Shown: positions 35,820 to 45,119, counted from the first letter of the stretch. The stretch is DNA of 64,000 bases from CAWUFC02 sp963921335 (GCA_963921335.3 CAWUFC020000002.1:930001-994000); one strand, 5' to 3'. Program-made: numbers and translations. Notes: generated by a model not told the origin, from the sequence alone.

Positions 35820-36956
35820 ATGGAACAACAACTGCAAACCGAACTGCTGAATGAGCTGCTGGAACTGCACAACAACAAATCGCCGTTTCTGGATGAGCAT
35901 TGGGAGAAACCCGACCTGGAGCGCTATACCTGCCCGCAACGATTCGCCCGGGAGCAAGAGCGAATCTTCCGAAGCCGCCCCCATATTGCCGCACATGCCT
36001 CGGAGCTGCCTGAACCCGGCAGTTTTTTGACCATGGAATCCGCCGGGCGCCCCCTGCTGCTGGTTCGTGGCGAAGACGGGGTGGCACGGGCGTTTTATAA
36101 CGTGTGCCGTCATCGTGGCGCCCAACTGGTCGGACAGGAATCAGGCTGCCAGTACCGCTTCAGTTGCCCCTATCACGCCTGGACCTGGAACAATGCCGGT
36201 GACCTGATTGCAGTGCCCCATGAGAAAACCGGCTTTCCCGGGCTGGATCGCAGTGAATTCGGCTTGCACAGTGTGCAATGTGAAGAGTTTGCGGGCTGGA
36301 TCTGGATTGCACTGGGTGAAGACCAGCCCACAGTTGAGGAATACCTCGGTGATATGACCTCCGACATACTGGCCATGGCTGCGGCTGATCACGCTGTCTT
36401 TGACAGTGACGTGCTGGATATAAAGGCCAACTGGAAAATACTGGTGGAAGGCGGTATCGAGGCCTATCACTTCCGGGTTGCCCACAAAAACACCATCGCC
36501 CCTCTCTTCCTGGACAACCTGTCTTCCTACCGGCAACTGGGGGCTTGTCATATGCGCTCGGTATTGCCCCGCAGTACGCTGACGGAACTGGGTGAGGAAA
36601 ATAAAAGTCATTGGGACATCGCCAAGCACGCCAACGTGTTGTACACCCTGTTTCCCGGCTCACAATTCCTGGTGCAGGAGGACCATTTTGTCTGGATCCA
36701 GGCACAGGCCCTGGCCCCCGACCTGACCCGTCTGCGGCTGGCCACCATGGTACCCAACAAAGACATGATCGCAGATAAGATGAGCTACTGGCGCAAACAT
36801 CACACCCTCACCCGGGTCGCCCTGGATGAGGACTTCGTACTCGGTGAGGGCATCCAAAAAGGTATGGGCAGCGGCGCCAATCCACACCTTAACTTCGGGC
36901 GCTTTGAAGGTGCGCTGACCCAGTTTAACCAGACCGTGGATGCTGCCATCGCTTAA
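35820..36956 (+). CDS. aromatic ring-hydroxylating dioxygenase alpha-subunit-like Rieske protein
   Basis: 378 residues. The Rieske cluster ligands are in VCRHRGAQL and SCPYHAWTW; the mononuclear iron site is EAYHFRVAH (His-x4-His). So it is a normal Rieske non-haem iron oxygenase, the C-terminal half being the catalytic domain. No reductase gene is adjacent. The ATG at 35820 is favoured over an earlier in-frame ATG at 35730, which lies on the promoter. Divergent from its TetR regulator. Substrates of this group range from aromatic rings to N-methyl and steroid compounds; none can be chosen. Confidence 0.93.
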   Translation: MEQQLQTELLNELLELHNNKSPFLDEHWEKPDLERYTCPQRFAREQERIFRSRPHIAAHASELPEPGSFLTMESAGRPLLLVRGEDGVARAFYNVCRHRGAQLVGQESGCQYRFSCPYHAWTWNNAGDLIAVPHEKTGFPGLDRSEFGLHSVQCEEFAGWIWIALGEDQPTVEEYLGDMTSDILAMAAADHAVFDSDVLDIKANWKILVEGGIEAYHFRVAHKNTIAPLFLDNLSSYRQLGACHMRSVLPRSTLTELGEENKSHWDIAKHANVLYTLFPGSQFLVQEDHFVWIQAQALAPDLTRLRLATMVPNKDMIADKMSYWRKHHTLTRVALDEDFVLGEGIQKGMGSGANPHLNFGRFEGALTQFNQTVDAAIA

Positions 36957-37028
36957 GCGTGGCCAGGATGTTCACGCAAACTGCATGCTAAGCTGAGGGC
37001 CTGTTCATCTACCCCTGAGCGCGGAGCA

Positions 37029-37646
37029 ATGGGATCGCAATCTGCCTATCAGTCGAACCGCTTGCAGCAATCAGAACGCAAGCGACTCGCCATCCTGAAA
37101 GTTGCTGGCCACCAATTTGCCCGCCGGGGTTACAGCGCCAGCAGGGTCAGCGACATTGCCGAACAGGCCGGCGTCTCGAAAGGACTGGTGTTCCACTTTT
37201 TCGGCAACAAGGAACGACTGTTTGAGGCGGTACTGGAAGACTGCCTGGTGCGCTGGTCAGCCCTAATTGACTACCAGGTCAGTGGCAAGTGCGACGACGC
37301 CCGCGAGGAACTCAGGGCCATTTACCTCGCCTCGTTTGACTACCTGGACAACAACCCCGTGCTGCGGCTGTTTCAACGCCGCGATGAGCCCATGCTGGAG
37401 GCCTACCAGTCAGACATCGAGCGACGCAATATTCAGTGGCGCAAGCGGGTACTGGGCATCATCAAACGCGGCATCACAGAGAACAGTATTCAATCGGGGC
37501 AGGACCCGGCTCGGCTCGCTGCCATATTTCACGAACTGCAGGGAGCGCTGATGACCGGCGCCATGGTCAGGGGCAGTGCTACCCGCCATGATCGGAAGAC
37601 CATTGAAATGGCGATCGACATTTTCCTGAGCGGCATCTCTCGCTAG
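37029..37646 (+). CDS. TetR family transcriptional regulator
   Basis: 205 residues; HTH at KVAGHQFARRGYSASRVSDIA and AGVSKGLVFHFFGNKERL. Downstream of the Rieske gene and upstream of the APH-like kinase and P450 genes. The operator inside the P450 promoter (39191-39208) is a plausible target, but this is inferred from location. Confidence 0.92.
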   Translation: MGSQSAYQSNRLQQSERKRLAILKVAGHQFARRGYSASRVSDIAEQAGVSKGLVFHFFGNKERLFEAVLEDCLVRWSALIDYQVSGKCDDAREELRAIYLASFDYLDNNPVLRLFQRRDEPMLEAYQSDIERRNIQWRKRVLGIIKRGITENSIQSGQDPARLAAIFHELQGALMTGAMVRGSATRHDRKTIEMAIDIFLSGISR

Positions 37647-37647
37647 C

Positions 37648-37680
37648 TCATTGACCCAAAACCCATTGCAGGGTCAATGA
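37648..37680 (+). repeat. perfect 10 bp inverted repeat
   Basis: TCATTGACCC (37648-37657) and GGGTCAATGA (37671-37680) flank 13 bases just after the TetR stop. There is no T-run, so it is either a weak terminator or an operator before the kinase gene. It covers the first possible ATG (37677) of that gene, which argues for the later start. Confidence 0.5.
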
Positions 37681-37727
37681 AGCACTCCTATGCTGACGGT
37701 ATCGACATTCCGCGCAAGGACCATGCT

Positions 37728-39152
37728 ATGAATAACAACAGTGGCCAAACAGCCCAGGCCAACCTGGATGAATTCGAAGCCCAGTGCCACGACGGCATTC
37801 GGCGCTGGGTTGCCGAACAGCTCAACGGCGAGGTGACCAATATTGTGCGTCTGGAACGCTGGCGCCCTCAGTGGAAAGTCAGTTTTCGCGCCGACGACAA
37901 AGATCAGGCTGTCCTGTTCCGGGGAGATCGCGCTGTCGCAGGCAAGAGTGACCTGCGTTTCGAAATGGACGTGATGGAGGCGCTGGAGAAAAACGACATT
38001 AAGGTGCCACATATCTACGGCTGGTGTGACGAGCCCAAAGCCTTTGTCATGGCCTGGATCGACACCGAAGACCGCGCCCCGGGCATGTTGCACACAGCCA
38101 TTGAGAACCCCAGCACTATGAGCGATGAGCGCTGGCAGGCCATGCTGCACTATATGGATGAACTGGCCCGGGTGCACGAGGTGCCCGTCAGCGAATTCAC
38201 CCATATCAGACGCCTGGGTACCCCACCGGAAACACCCACCCAGATCGCCCTGCATGCCACCGAACGCATGTACCAGGGCGGCAGCATGATGGGCCATATC
38301 GACCCACCGCTGGAATTCCTGCAGCAGTGGCTACGCCGCAACGTACCTGAACACCGCATTGAAGCCTCATTTATTGCTGGCGATGCCGGGCAGTTCATGT
38401 CGGCAGGTACAGATGTCCTGGCGCTGCTGGACTTTGAAATTGCCACGATCGGCGACACTCACTGGGATCTGGCCTGCTTTCGCGGGCGGCATCCCTACGA
38501 GAATATGGGTGATATACCCGCACTGTATAAACGCTATGAGCAGGCCAGTGGTAAAGCGGTCGATCTCGAAGTGGTGTCTTACCACACCGTGGCCTTTCTG
38601 CAGCTATCTGCCATTGGCGCCACCTTCTTTGGCATGCCGGAAGCTCACGGCGGCAACTGGATTGAAGGAATGTTGGAGTACGCCAGTATCACCCGCCGCG
38701 CCTTTGAGGCCATTGCCGAGTTACAGGGCATTGAGCTGAACTACGCGCTCGAGCTGCCGGAACCTGTCACTCGCCCCTGGGAGGACTCAGGCCTACGCAA
38801 GTTGATGGTAGATATTGGCATGCTGGAGACTTCATCCAGGTTTGAGCCCTGGGAACGAGACCTGCTGCATGCGATTCCTGAGTTCTTGCTGAACTACAGC
38901 CGCTATCGCGATTGGCTTGAAGGCACTGCTCGACAGGACATAGAGGGGCTCACGGGCGGTAGCTACGCGACTCTCGCTGAAGCTGATAAGGCGGCCATGG
39001 GCGTCATCAGCAGCAACAGCGCAGATGCGGATACCGCCTGGGTGCAGGCCATGCATAGACGCACCCTGCGTCTGTCTATGATCCTCGCGGGCACTAATCC
39101 CGACAGCTCTAACCCGCTTTTCCATATTCTCGATCCCATCCTACCGTCCTGA
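37728..39152 (+). CDS. APH-like phosphotransferase family protein
   Basis: 474 residues of the aminoglycoside-phosphotransferase/choline-kinase fold (acyl-CoA dehydrogenase-associated group). The Brenner region reads IAGDAGQFM, so the Asp is kept but the preceding His and the later Asn of the usual HGDxxxxN are not; the metal Asp is in LLDFEIATIGD. C-terminal 120 residues are extra. ATG 37728 has AAGGA eight bases upstream. It sits between TetR and P450. It may phosphorylate a hydroxylated substrate or be a catalytically altered relative. Confidence 0.83.
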   Translation: MNNNSGQTAQANLDEFEAQCHDGIRRWVAEQLNGEVTNIVRLERWRPQWKVSFRADDKDQAVLFRGDRAVAGKSDLRFEMDVMEALEKNDIKVPHIYGWCDEPKAFVMAWIDTEDRAPGMLHTAIENPSTMSDERWQAMLHYMDELARVHEVPVSEFTHIRRLGTPPETPTQIALHATERMYQGGSMMGHIDPPLEFLQQWLRRNVPEHRIEASFIAGDAGQFMSAGTDVLALLDFEIATIGDTHWDLACFRGRHPYENMGDIPALYKRYEQASGKAVDLEVVSYHTVAFLQLSAIGATFFGMPEAHGGNWIEGMLEYASITRRAFEAIAELQGIELNYALELPEPVTRPWEDSGLRKLMVDIGMLETSSRFEPWERDLLHAIPEFLLNYSRYRDWLEGTARQDIEGLTGGSYATLAEADKAAMGVISSNSADADTAWVQAMHRRTLRLSMILAGTNPDSSNPLFHILDPILPS

Positions 39153-39184
39153 GGGTCGACCTGGACAAAACGGCTGCCGCTCTC

Positions 39185-39214
39185 TTGCTAGACTAATTGT
39201 TATTAGTCTATAGT
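39185..39214 (+). promoter_or_regulatory. P450 promoter with operator filling the spacer
   Basis: TTGCTA (39185-39190) and TATAGT (39209-39214) are 18 bp apart, and the spacer is precisely the inverted repeat GACTAATTGTTATTAGTC. Repressor binding would compete directly with polymerase. Confidence 0.7.
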
Positions 39215-39242
39215 AAGCCCAGTGATTGCTGGAGGATCTGAT

Positions 39243-40511
39243 ATGAGTGGATGCCCCTTTGCCAACTTTAAAAATATGGTCGACCCGGATACCCACGCCG
39301 AGGGCATGCCCTACGACGAACTGAAAAAGATTCGCGATTCAGGCCCTGTGCACTGGATGGATGATCCCACCCGCGGCGTGCCCCACTGGCTGGTGACCGG
39401 CCGCGAAGAGATCGACTTTATCTCCAAGAACCCTGCCCTGTTCTCCTCAGAAGCCAGAAGTGTGCTGGTGGAGGAATGGAGCGAGGAGGAGATGGAAAAC
39501 ATTCATCGCCATATGACCATTAATATGGACCCGCCCCGCCATCTTGAAAATCGTGGCATTTTGCGCTCGGTGTTCACACCCAGAGCAATTGATGCCTATG
39601 AGGAACGCTTTCGCCAACACGCCAAAAACATCATCGATCGCGTAGCGAATCGCGGCGAGTGTGAATTTGTAGAAGAGGTTGCCGCTGAACTGCCGCTGCT
39701 GGCCATTCTGGAACTGTGTGGTATTCCACCGGAAGATCGACACGATTTCTTCGACTGGACCAATGCGATGATGTTCAACGAGGATCCGGAAATGGCCGCG
39801 AGCCAGGAAGTGGCGCAGATGGCCTCGGTACACGTGATTGAATACGCGATGAAACTGGCCGCCCAGCACGAAGAGAACCCCAAGAAAGACATCATCGGCG
39901 CTCTGCTGGAAGGCACCAAGGATGAAAAAGGCTTTAACCAGGATGAGTTTGTCTGGTTTTTCCTGATGCTGATTTCAGCCGGCAACGAGTCGACCCGCAC
40001 CGTCACCAGCCATGGCATGCGACTGTTGATGGAAAACCCAGACCAGCTGCAATACCTGGTGGACAACCCAGACAAAATCCCAGGCGCGTGCGAGGAAATG
40101 CTGCGCTACAACACGGCGTTTATCATGATGCGCCGCACGGTAATGGAAGATCAGGAGCTTGGAGGCCACCAGCTGAAGAAAGGCGACAAGCTGATCATGC
40201 ACTATCACACAGTGAATCATGACGAATCGATTTTTGGCGACGACGCCATGCAGTTCGACGTGACCCGCGCCGAACGCATGCCCAGCCTGTACAAAGAGCA
40301 CCGCGCCTTCGGTATCGGTCAGCACTTCTGCCTGGGTACACACCTGGCCCGGCTGGAACTGCGCATCATGATGGAAGAAATTATTCCCAGAATGCGCAAC
40401 CCGAAGTTTGCCGCACCCGTACGTTATACCCGCGGCAGCCTGGTCAACGGCATCAAGGAGATGAGGATCACCTTTGATCCGGAGGCGGCCAGCTCCAACG
40501 AAGCGGCCTGA
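39243..40511 (+). CDS. cytochrome P450
   Basis: 422 residues, soluble bacterial class. The haem Cys363 lies in FGIGQHFCLG, the K-helix ExxR is EEMLR and the I-helix reads SAGNESTRT, so Asn-Glu replaces the usual acid-Thr pair region. Sequence style resembles terpenoid or steroid hydroxylases (CYP125/142-like), but this is not certain. GGAGG is perfectly placed before the ATG at 39243. The gene is tightly controlled by the overlapping operator. No ferredoxin gene is in the neighbourhood. Confidence 0.94.
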   Translation: MSGCPFANFKNMVDPDTHAEGMPYDELKKIRDSGPVHWMDDPTRGVPHWLVTGREEIDFISKNPALFSSEARSVLVEEWSEEEMENIHRHMTINMDPPRHLENRGILRSVFTPRAIDAYEERFRQHAKNIIDRVANRGECEFVEEVAAELPLLAILELCGIPPEDRHDFFDWTNAMMFNEDPEMAASQEVAQMASVHVIEYAMKLAAQHEENPKKDIIGALLEGTKDEKGFNQDEFVWFFLMLISAGNESTRTVTSHGMRLLMENPDQLQYLVDNPDKIPGACEEMLRYNTAFIMMRRTVMEDQELGGHQLKKGDKLIMHYHTVNHDESIFGDDAMQFDVTRAERMPSLYKEHRAFGIGQHFCLGTHLARLELRIMMEEIIPRMRNPKFAAPVRYTRGSLVNGIKEMRITFDPEAASSNEAA

Positions 40512-41198
40512 TTAAAACAGCTCGAACCGGGGCCCTCGTGGTCCCGGTTTCTTGTGCTCATCGGGCAAGGTGCACAAACGCTCCATTCGGGTGGTGCTAC
40601 CATCCGCATATTCCCAGATCAGTTCATCGCCATCCAGATAGCGACGCACTACCTGCGGCCCCCAGCCGAACACATAGAAATTGAGGATGCCCTCTTCCCA
40701 TATCATGGAAGCGGAAGTCCGCGGACAGAACTCCCGCCCACCGGCAATGAACATAACGGCACCCTCGGTATCATCGGTATTCAGGCCTGCTGTGCTGTTA
40801 GGGCCATAGTCGTGAATGATACCTGCGGCGGTCACCACCACTCTGGAACCACACTGTTCAACGCGTTCCACATGACCCACGTGGCCACCTGATACACCCC
40901 GCCACAAACCACGGATATCATCCGCTCCCGCTACCAATGGCTCGGTACATTCTCGCAGGATCGGCAGGGGAAAATGGTCATAAGCGCAACCCGGGGTGTT
41001 GCCCTTGGGAATATCCGCCGCCATTTTGCCGCCGCCATCCAAAACCGGCAACTCACAGTAGTTCAGCCCACTACCATCCCCGGCAAGTGTCGCCGGATCA
41101 GTCGTGAGGGGCGGGCGCGGAGATAGGAGAGCCAGCCAGAACAATGCACAGAACAGGACTATCATGGCAATCAGGGCGCCGATCATTATCTTTTTCAT
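40512..41198 (-). CDS. hypothetical protein with N-terminal membrane anchor
   Basis: 228 residues. One membrane helix (IGALIAMIVLFCALFWLALL) then a soluble domain with several Cys and Trp (LNYCELPVLDGG, GLWRGVSGGHVGHVE, WEYADGSTTRMERLC). No family recognised; a lipocalin-like or secreted enzyme domain is possible. It converges on the P450 gene with adjacent stops. Its promoter carries the palindrome also found before the glutathione transferase gene. Confidence 0.7.
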   Translation of the reverse strand: MKKIMIGALIAMIVLFCALFWLALLSPRPPLTTDPATLAGDGSGLNYCELPVLDGGGKMAADIPKGNTPGCAYDHFPLPILRECTEPLVAGADDIRGLWRGVSGGHVGHVERVEQCGSRVVVTAAGIIHDYGPNSTAGLNTDDTEGAVMFIAGGREFCPRTSASMIWEEGILNFYVFGWGPQVVRRYLDGDELIWEYADGSTTRMERLCTLPDEHKKPGPRGPRFELF

Positions 41199-41211
41199 CC
41201 GCCCACGCTAT

Positions 41212-41237
41212 ATTCCGACACACTTTATGTCAATATA
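41212..41237. promoter_or_regulatory. palindromic operator, second copy
   Basis: TATTCCGACA-CACTTTA-TGTCAATATA: inverted arms around CACTTTA. The stretch GACAcACTTTATGTCAATA matches 14731-14749 with one base different. It lies 14-39 bp before the minus-strand gene start. Confidence 0.6.
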
Positions 41238-41370
41238 AGAGAAGCGCTCCCAAGCTTGCTTCTGACCCCAGAATACAGATAATGAATCGCAGTAATTCGC
41301 CCTCCGTTTTCACCTGTAAACCACAAGCGAGAATCAGCAAGCGGCACTGAGTGAGCCGTCTATCAGTTTT

Positions 41371-42081
41371 ATGGCGCAAACCCTCTCCAGTGCTCGATTC
41401 AGCAGCTCCAGACTAGTGCGCGCTCTCGCCGCAACGGGCCTGGCCGAGGCCCAGCAGGCCCCAATTGCTGCTGAACAGCGTCTGGCGGGCATGATCGATT
41501 TGTCTGACTCCATACGGGTTTCCGCCGCACAGCTGGCGGATCCGGGGCTCGATTTTGAGGCCATCCCGGTCGACCTGAGCGCGGTGCGTGCCGACTTCCT
41601 GGATGTGCGCGCAGCCTTGCTGCGCTCAGTGCAGCAGAGCTTCCATCCGGGCAGCGGCTATGTGCGCACTCGGCTCCCGCAACCCGATTACAGTGCCGAG
41701 CCAGCCAAAGGTGTCGAGCCTTATCAACGTTTTTATCGCGCGCAACAGCGGGAGATGGATTTTCGAATCAGCGGCCTGTTGGAGCGGGTTCGGGCGGCTG
41801 CCAGCGACTGTTCCCCGGAGCTGCGTCAGCTGGTTAGACTGGATAAAACCCTGCAGAAAGTGATGACCGGACACGCTCGCCTGGCCTACAACAGCCTGGC
41901 GGAACACCTGGGCAGACATCTCCAGGAGCTGATTGCAGACAGTAGCCCGGAACAGGCCTACCCCAGGCTGTTTCGAAATATGAAGGCCATGCTGCTGGCC
42001 GAGATAGAAACCCGGCTTCTGCCCATACTGGGCCTGGTTGAAGCCATCGAACAACACCACCAGACGGAACACAATGACTAG
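41371..42081 (+). CDS. DUF3348 family protein, motor cassette gene 1
   Basis: 236 residues, mostly helical, with QQSFHPGSGYVRTRLP and VEPYQRFYRAQQREMD segments that mark DUF3348. No membrane span and no catalytic motif. Its stop lies inside the start of the DUF802 gene (ATGACTAG), so the two are translationally coupled. Its place in the conserved four-gene set suggests a cytoplasmic partner of the motor complex; the role is unknown. Confidence 0.82.
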   Translation: MAQTLSSARFSSSRLVRALAATGLAEAQQAPIAAEQRLAGMIDLSDSIRVSAAQLADPGLDFEAIPVDLSAVRADFLDVRAALLRSVQQSFHPGSGYVRTRLPQPDYSAEPAKGVEPYQRFYRAQQREMDFRISGLLERVRAAASDCSPELRQLVRLDKTLQKVMTGHARLAYNSLAEHLGRHLQELIADSSPEQAYPRLFRNMKAMLLAEIETRLLPILGLVEAIEQHHQTEHND

Positions 42082-43750
42082 AACACTTTTCTACGGCGCG
42101 GCACTGGTAGGTTTGCTCGCGATCGCCTGGACAGCCACCACATTTATCGATAACAACGCCCTGGCCCTCAGCATCACGCTGATCATCGGCGTGGTTTATG
42201 TGCTGGGGCTTGCGGAATTGCGCCAGATTCGGCTCGAGACACGTGGACTCAATGCTGCCATTGGGCAGGAACCTGACAAACCGGAAAATCTGCTGGCGCA
42301 GGTACACGGCAACCTGCATGGCGCCATTAACCAGCGCATTGCCGGTTTTTCTGCACCCCTGCCAGCGCCAGTATTCACGCCCTATTTCACTGGCCTGCTA
42401 GTGATGTTGGGTTTGCTTGGCACCTTCGTGGGGATGGTCGATACCCTGCAGGGCGCGGTGGCAGCGCTGCAGGGCAATACAGAACTCAGCGCTATACGGG
42501 ATGGGCTGGCGGCCCCGATTCAGGGCCTGGGCGTGGCCTTTGGCACCTCGGTGGCCGGGGTTGCCGCATCCGCCATGTTGGGCCTGGCCACAACATTGGC
42601 CCGCCGCGAGCGACTCGCGGCATCACGCACTCTGGATCAATACATCAATCATGCTTTTGCGGGCTACTCCCGAGACGCCAGTCGCGACCAGGCCTTTCAG
42701 GCGCTGCAGTCTCAGGCAGAAGCCTGGCCCGAACTGGTTCGCCAAATGTGCGAGCTGGCAGACCATTTAAAAACCAGCAGCACTGAGACAAACAGTGCCC
42801 TGACCCAAACGGCCCAATCGCTGCAGCAAGGCCAGAGTGAGCTCACAGGTGAACTCGTGACCCAGCTGAAGAATCTGGAAGCATCACTCAATGACAATCA
42901 CGCCAGTCAGCAGCAAGCGATCGCTCAACGGATGGATGAATTGGGTACAACTCTGACCCAATCCGTAAGCGAGTCACTTCTGTCAGGCCTGGAACAGAGC
43001 GCTGATCGGGCCGCGGAGAACTTTGAACCCCTGCTCAATGGTTTGTTGGCATCCATTGGCGAACAGGCCACAAACACCCAGCAGCAGCTTGGTAAAACGG
43101 CACAGGAGCACTTGCAGCAGTTAAACAAAGGCTTCGAATCACAGCTGGCTGCTATGGCGCAGCAGTTGGAAACGCTCAGCGCTCAACAACAGGACCAGAC
43201 AGAGCGCATGAGCAAAGGTTTGAACCAGCAGGTTGAGGTCAGCAGTGCGCGCTTGCAGGAGCTGGCGGAGCATCATCAAAACCAACTGGACAGCATCAAC
43301 AGCAGCATCGCCGAACGCATGCAGGGCATAGCCACCCAGCTTCAGGAGCTGGTGGCCCAACACGAAAGCCAATTGGCCCAGGCTTATGCCGAGCGCGAAC
43401 AGTTCCAGGGCTTGCTGGAAAACCTCGAACAGCGCGCTGGCGCCTCACTAAGCAGCGCCGGTGACAATTTGGCAATCCAAATGGGTGAGCAATCCGACCG
43501 ACTGCAGGAACTAGTTGCCGGGCTGTCTGATAGCGCTGTGGACCTGTCCAGCCTTGGTGAAGCATTCGCGGCTGCGGTCACCCAACAGCAATCCAGCAAT
43601 CAGGCGCTGACAGACGGTTTATTGGGTATTGAGGCGGCGCTCGAGCAAGCCGGGCAGCGCAATGACGAACACATGAACTTCTACCTGGAGCAGGCCCGGG
43701 AAATCATTGACCACAACCTGCTGGCACAGCAGGAGTTGCTGCAGCGGTGA
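42074..43750 (+). CDS. DUF802 protein: MotA/TolQ/ExbB-like channel with long coiled tail
   Basis: 558 residues. Four membrane helices at about 5-25, 29-48, 101-124 and 148-176; the third has GLLGTFVGM, the channel-family motif shared by MotA, TolQ and ExbB. After residue 180 comes a 380-residue Gln/Glu/Ala-rich coiled coil with MotA-distant repeats. That layout is like ZorA of Zorya defence systems, where the tail extends into the cytoplasm. ATG 42074 is chosen; an earlier in-frame ATG at 42038 lies inside the preceding gene. The partner is the OmpA-domain protein next door. Confidence 0.85.
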   Translation: MTRTLFYGAALVGLLAIAWTATTFIDNNALALSITLIIGVVYVLGLAELRQIRLETRGLNAAIGQEPDKPENLLAQVHGNLHGAINQRIAGFSAPLPAPVFTPYFTGLLVMLGLLGTFVGMVDTLQGAVAALQGNTELSAIRDGLAAPIQGLGVAFGTSVAGVAASAMLGLATTLARRERLAASRTLDQYINHAFAGYSRDASRDQAFQALQSQAEAWPELVRQMCELADHLKTSSTETNSALTQTAQSLQQGQSELTGELVTQLKNLEASLNDNHASQQQAIAQRMDELGTTLTQSVSESLLSGLEQSADRAAENFEPLLNGLLASIGEQATNTQQQLGKTAQEHLQQLNKGFESQLAAMAQQLETLSAQQQDQTERMSKGLNQQVEVSSARLQELAEHHQNQLDSINSSIAERMQGIATQLQELVAQHESQLAQAYAEREQFQGLLENLEQRAGASLSSAGDNLAIQMGEQSDRLQELVAGLSDSAVDLSSLGEAFAAAVTQQQSSNQALTDGLLGIEAALEQAGQRNDEHMNFYLEQAREIIDHNLLAQQELLQR

Positions 43751-43783
43751 CGCCGCCAATGATAACGAAGAGGTGCCCGCCGC

Positions 43784-44428
43784 ATGAATGGCAGCCTGGA
43801 GCAGGCTGAGATCGAGCAAACACCGATCTGGCCAATCTTTGGCGACCTGATGGCCGCGCTGCTGGGCATTTTTATTCTGTTGTTGGTGTGGACGCTGGGC
43901 TATCAGGTAGAGCTGGCACTGAATCTGGAACAGGAAACCGAACGCCGCCAGGCCGAGCAGGAACGACGGGTTGTACTGGAGTCAGCTCTCGCACAACCGC
44001 TGGCAGAAGGCCGCATCACACTGGAATCCGGGCGCATCGGCATCAGCGGCAAAGTGCTGTTTGAGCTCAACTCCAGTGACGTGCAGCCGGAGGGCATGGA
44101 GCTTCTGCAGAGCCTGGTGGCCCCACTACAGGTCTACCTCGGCAGCCGCGATGAGCTGTTGATGGTATCGGGTTTTACCGATGACTTGCCGATTCAGGCG
44201 GATAATCTGCACTACGCGGACAACTGGGAGCTGTCGGCGGAGCGCGCGCTTAACGTGACACGCGCACTGATCAATGCGGGACTACCCTCTTCAATGGTGT
44301 TTGCCGCCGCCTTTGGTGCTGAACAACCGGTGGCCAGCAATGCAGATGCGGAAGGCCGCTCAAGTAACCGCAGGGTAGAGATTGCACCAGTACCTCGCGC
44401 CGGCAACAGTCAGGCAGATGGACGATAA
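43784..44428 (+). CDS. MotB/OmpA-like stator protein
   Basis: 214 residues. A single membrane helix at 19-40 begins FGDLMAALLGIFILL; Asp21 sits where MotB and ZorB have their ion-carrying Asp. A short linker is followed by an OmpA peptidoglycan-binding domain (LFELNSSDVQPEGMELL, GFTDDLPI, NWELSAERALNV, SNRRVEI). With the DUF802 protein it should form an ion-driven 5:2-type motor anchored to the wall. It ends 11 bp inside the DUF2894 gene. Confidence 0.87.
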   Translation: MNGSLEQAEIEQTPIWPIFGDLMAALLGIFILLLVWTLGYQVELALNLEQETERRQAEQERRVVLESALAQPLAEGRITLESGRIGISGKVLFELNSSDVQPEGMELLQSLVAPLQVYLGSRDELLMVSGFTDDLPIQADNLHYADNWELSAERALNVTRALINAGLPSSMVFAAAFGAEQPVASNADAEGRSSNRRVEIAPVPRAGNSQADGR

Positions 44429-45116
44429 AGTTCACATCAGCAATGTGCTGACGCCGCTTCAACAGCAGGCCGCACGCTTGCGCGATCAGGGCGCTGCCCA
44501 GTTCTGGCCCGGCCAGCTGACCTACATTGAACAACTGCTTGTCAGACTGCAGCAGCGAGACTCGACTGCAACACTTTGGGACAAGCTGGACCGGGGGCTA
44601 ACGGAACTTGAGTCATTGCTGGATGAACGAAGAGCCGATCTCCAGCGCCGCCTGTCTGCGCAGCAGCCCAATGAGGACGAGCGGGAACAGTGGCAAACTC
44701 TGCTGGATGAGGGCCGACTGCATGAGCTGCACTGCCAGCTAAAGCGCCGCGAGTTGAGAAAGAGCCAGCAGTGGAAAACAAGCAATAGCCTGACCGCAGC
44801 CGGCGTTGAAAGCTTGCGCGAAGAACCGATCGCCCAGGCCATCAGCAATCAGGATGAGTCGATCAGTCGCGCCATGGAACCGGCTGGCCTGCAAGCCGCC
44901 AACAAACTCAGAGAGCAGTGGGCACAGGACAGAACCGAGCAGTTGCTGCAGCAGGCCATCGAACACCTGCCCAAAGATACCGGGCCGTTAAACCCGCAGC
45001 GGTTGGCCACTCACTCCCTGTTGATGATGGCCAAACTGTCGCCGCAATACCTGCACCAGTTCAGTCTCTACATCGACACCCTGGCCTGGCTGGACGACCT
45101 CCGACCTACAGACTAG
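44418..45116 (+). CDS. DUF2894 family protein, motor cassette gene 4
   Basis: 232 residues, all helical, rich in Gln/Arg/Leu (LQQQAARLRDQGAAQFW, LKRRELRKSQQWKTS) and ending in LDDLRPTD. No enzyme motif. ATG 44418 overlaps the OmpA gene. The C-terminal KLSPQYLHQFSLYIDTLAWLD is typical of the family. Probably a cytoplasmic adaptor or effector of the motor. Confidence 0.8.
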   Translation: MDDKVHISNVLTPLQQQAARLRDQGAAQFWPGQLTYIEQLLVRLQQRDSTATLWDKLDRGLTELESLLDERRADLQRRLSAQQPNEDEREQWQTLLDEGRLHELHCQLKRRELRKSQQWKTSNSLTAAGVESLREEPIAQAISNQDESISRAMEPAGLQAANKLREQWAQDRTEQLLQQAIEHLPKDTGPLNPQRLATHSLLMMAKLSPQYLHQFSLYIDTLAWLDDLRPTD

Positions 45117-45119
45117 ATC

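Noticed and set aside
41371..45116. Complete Zorya defence system
   Set aside because: Only the stator-like pair is similar; no ZorC/ZorD/ZorE-type gene is next to it.
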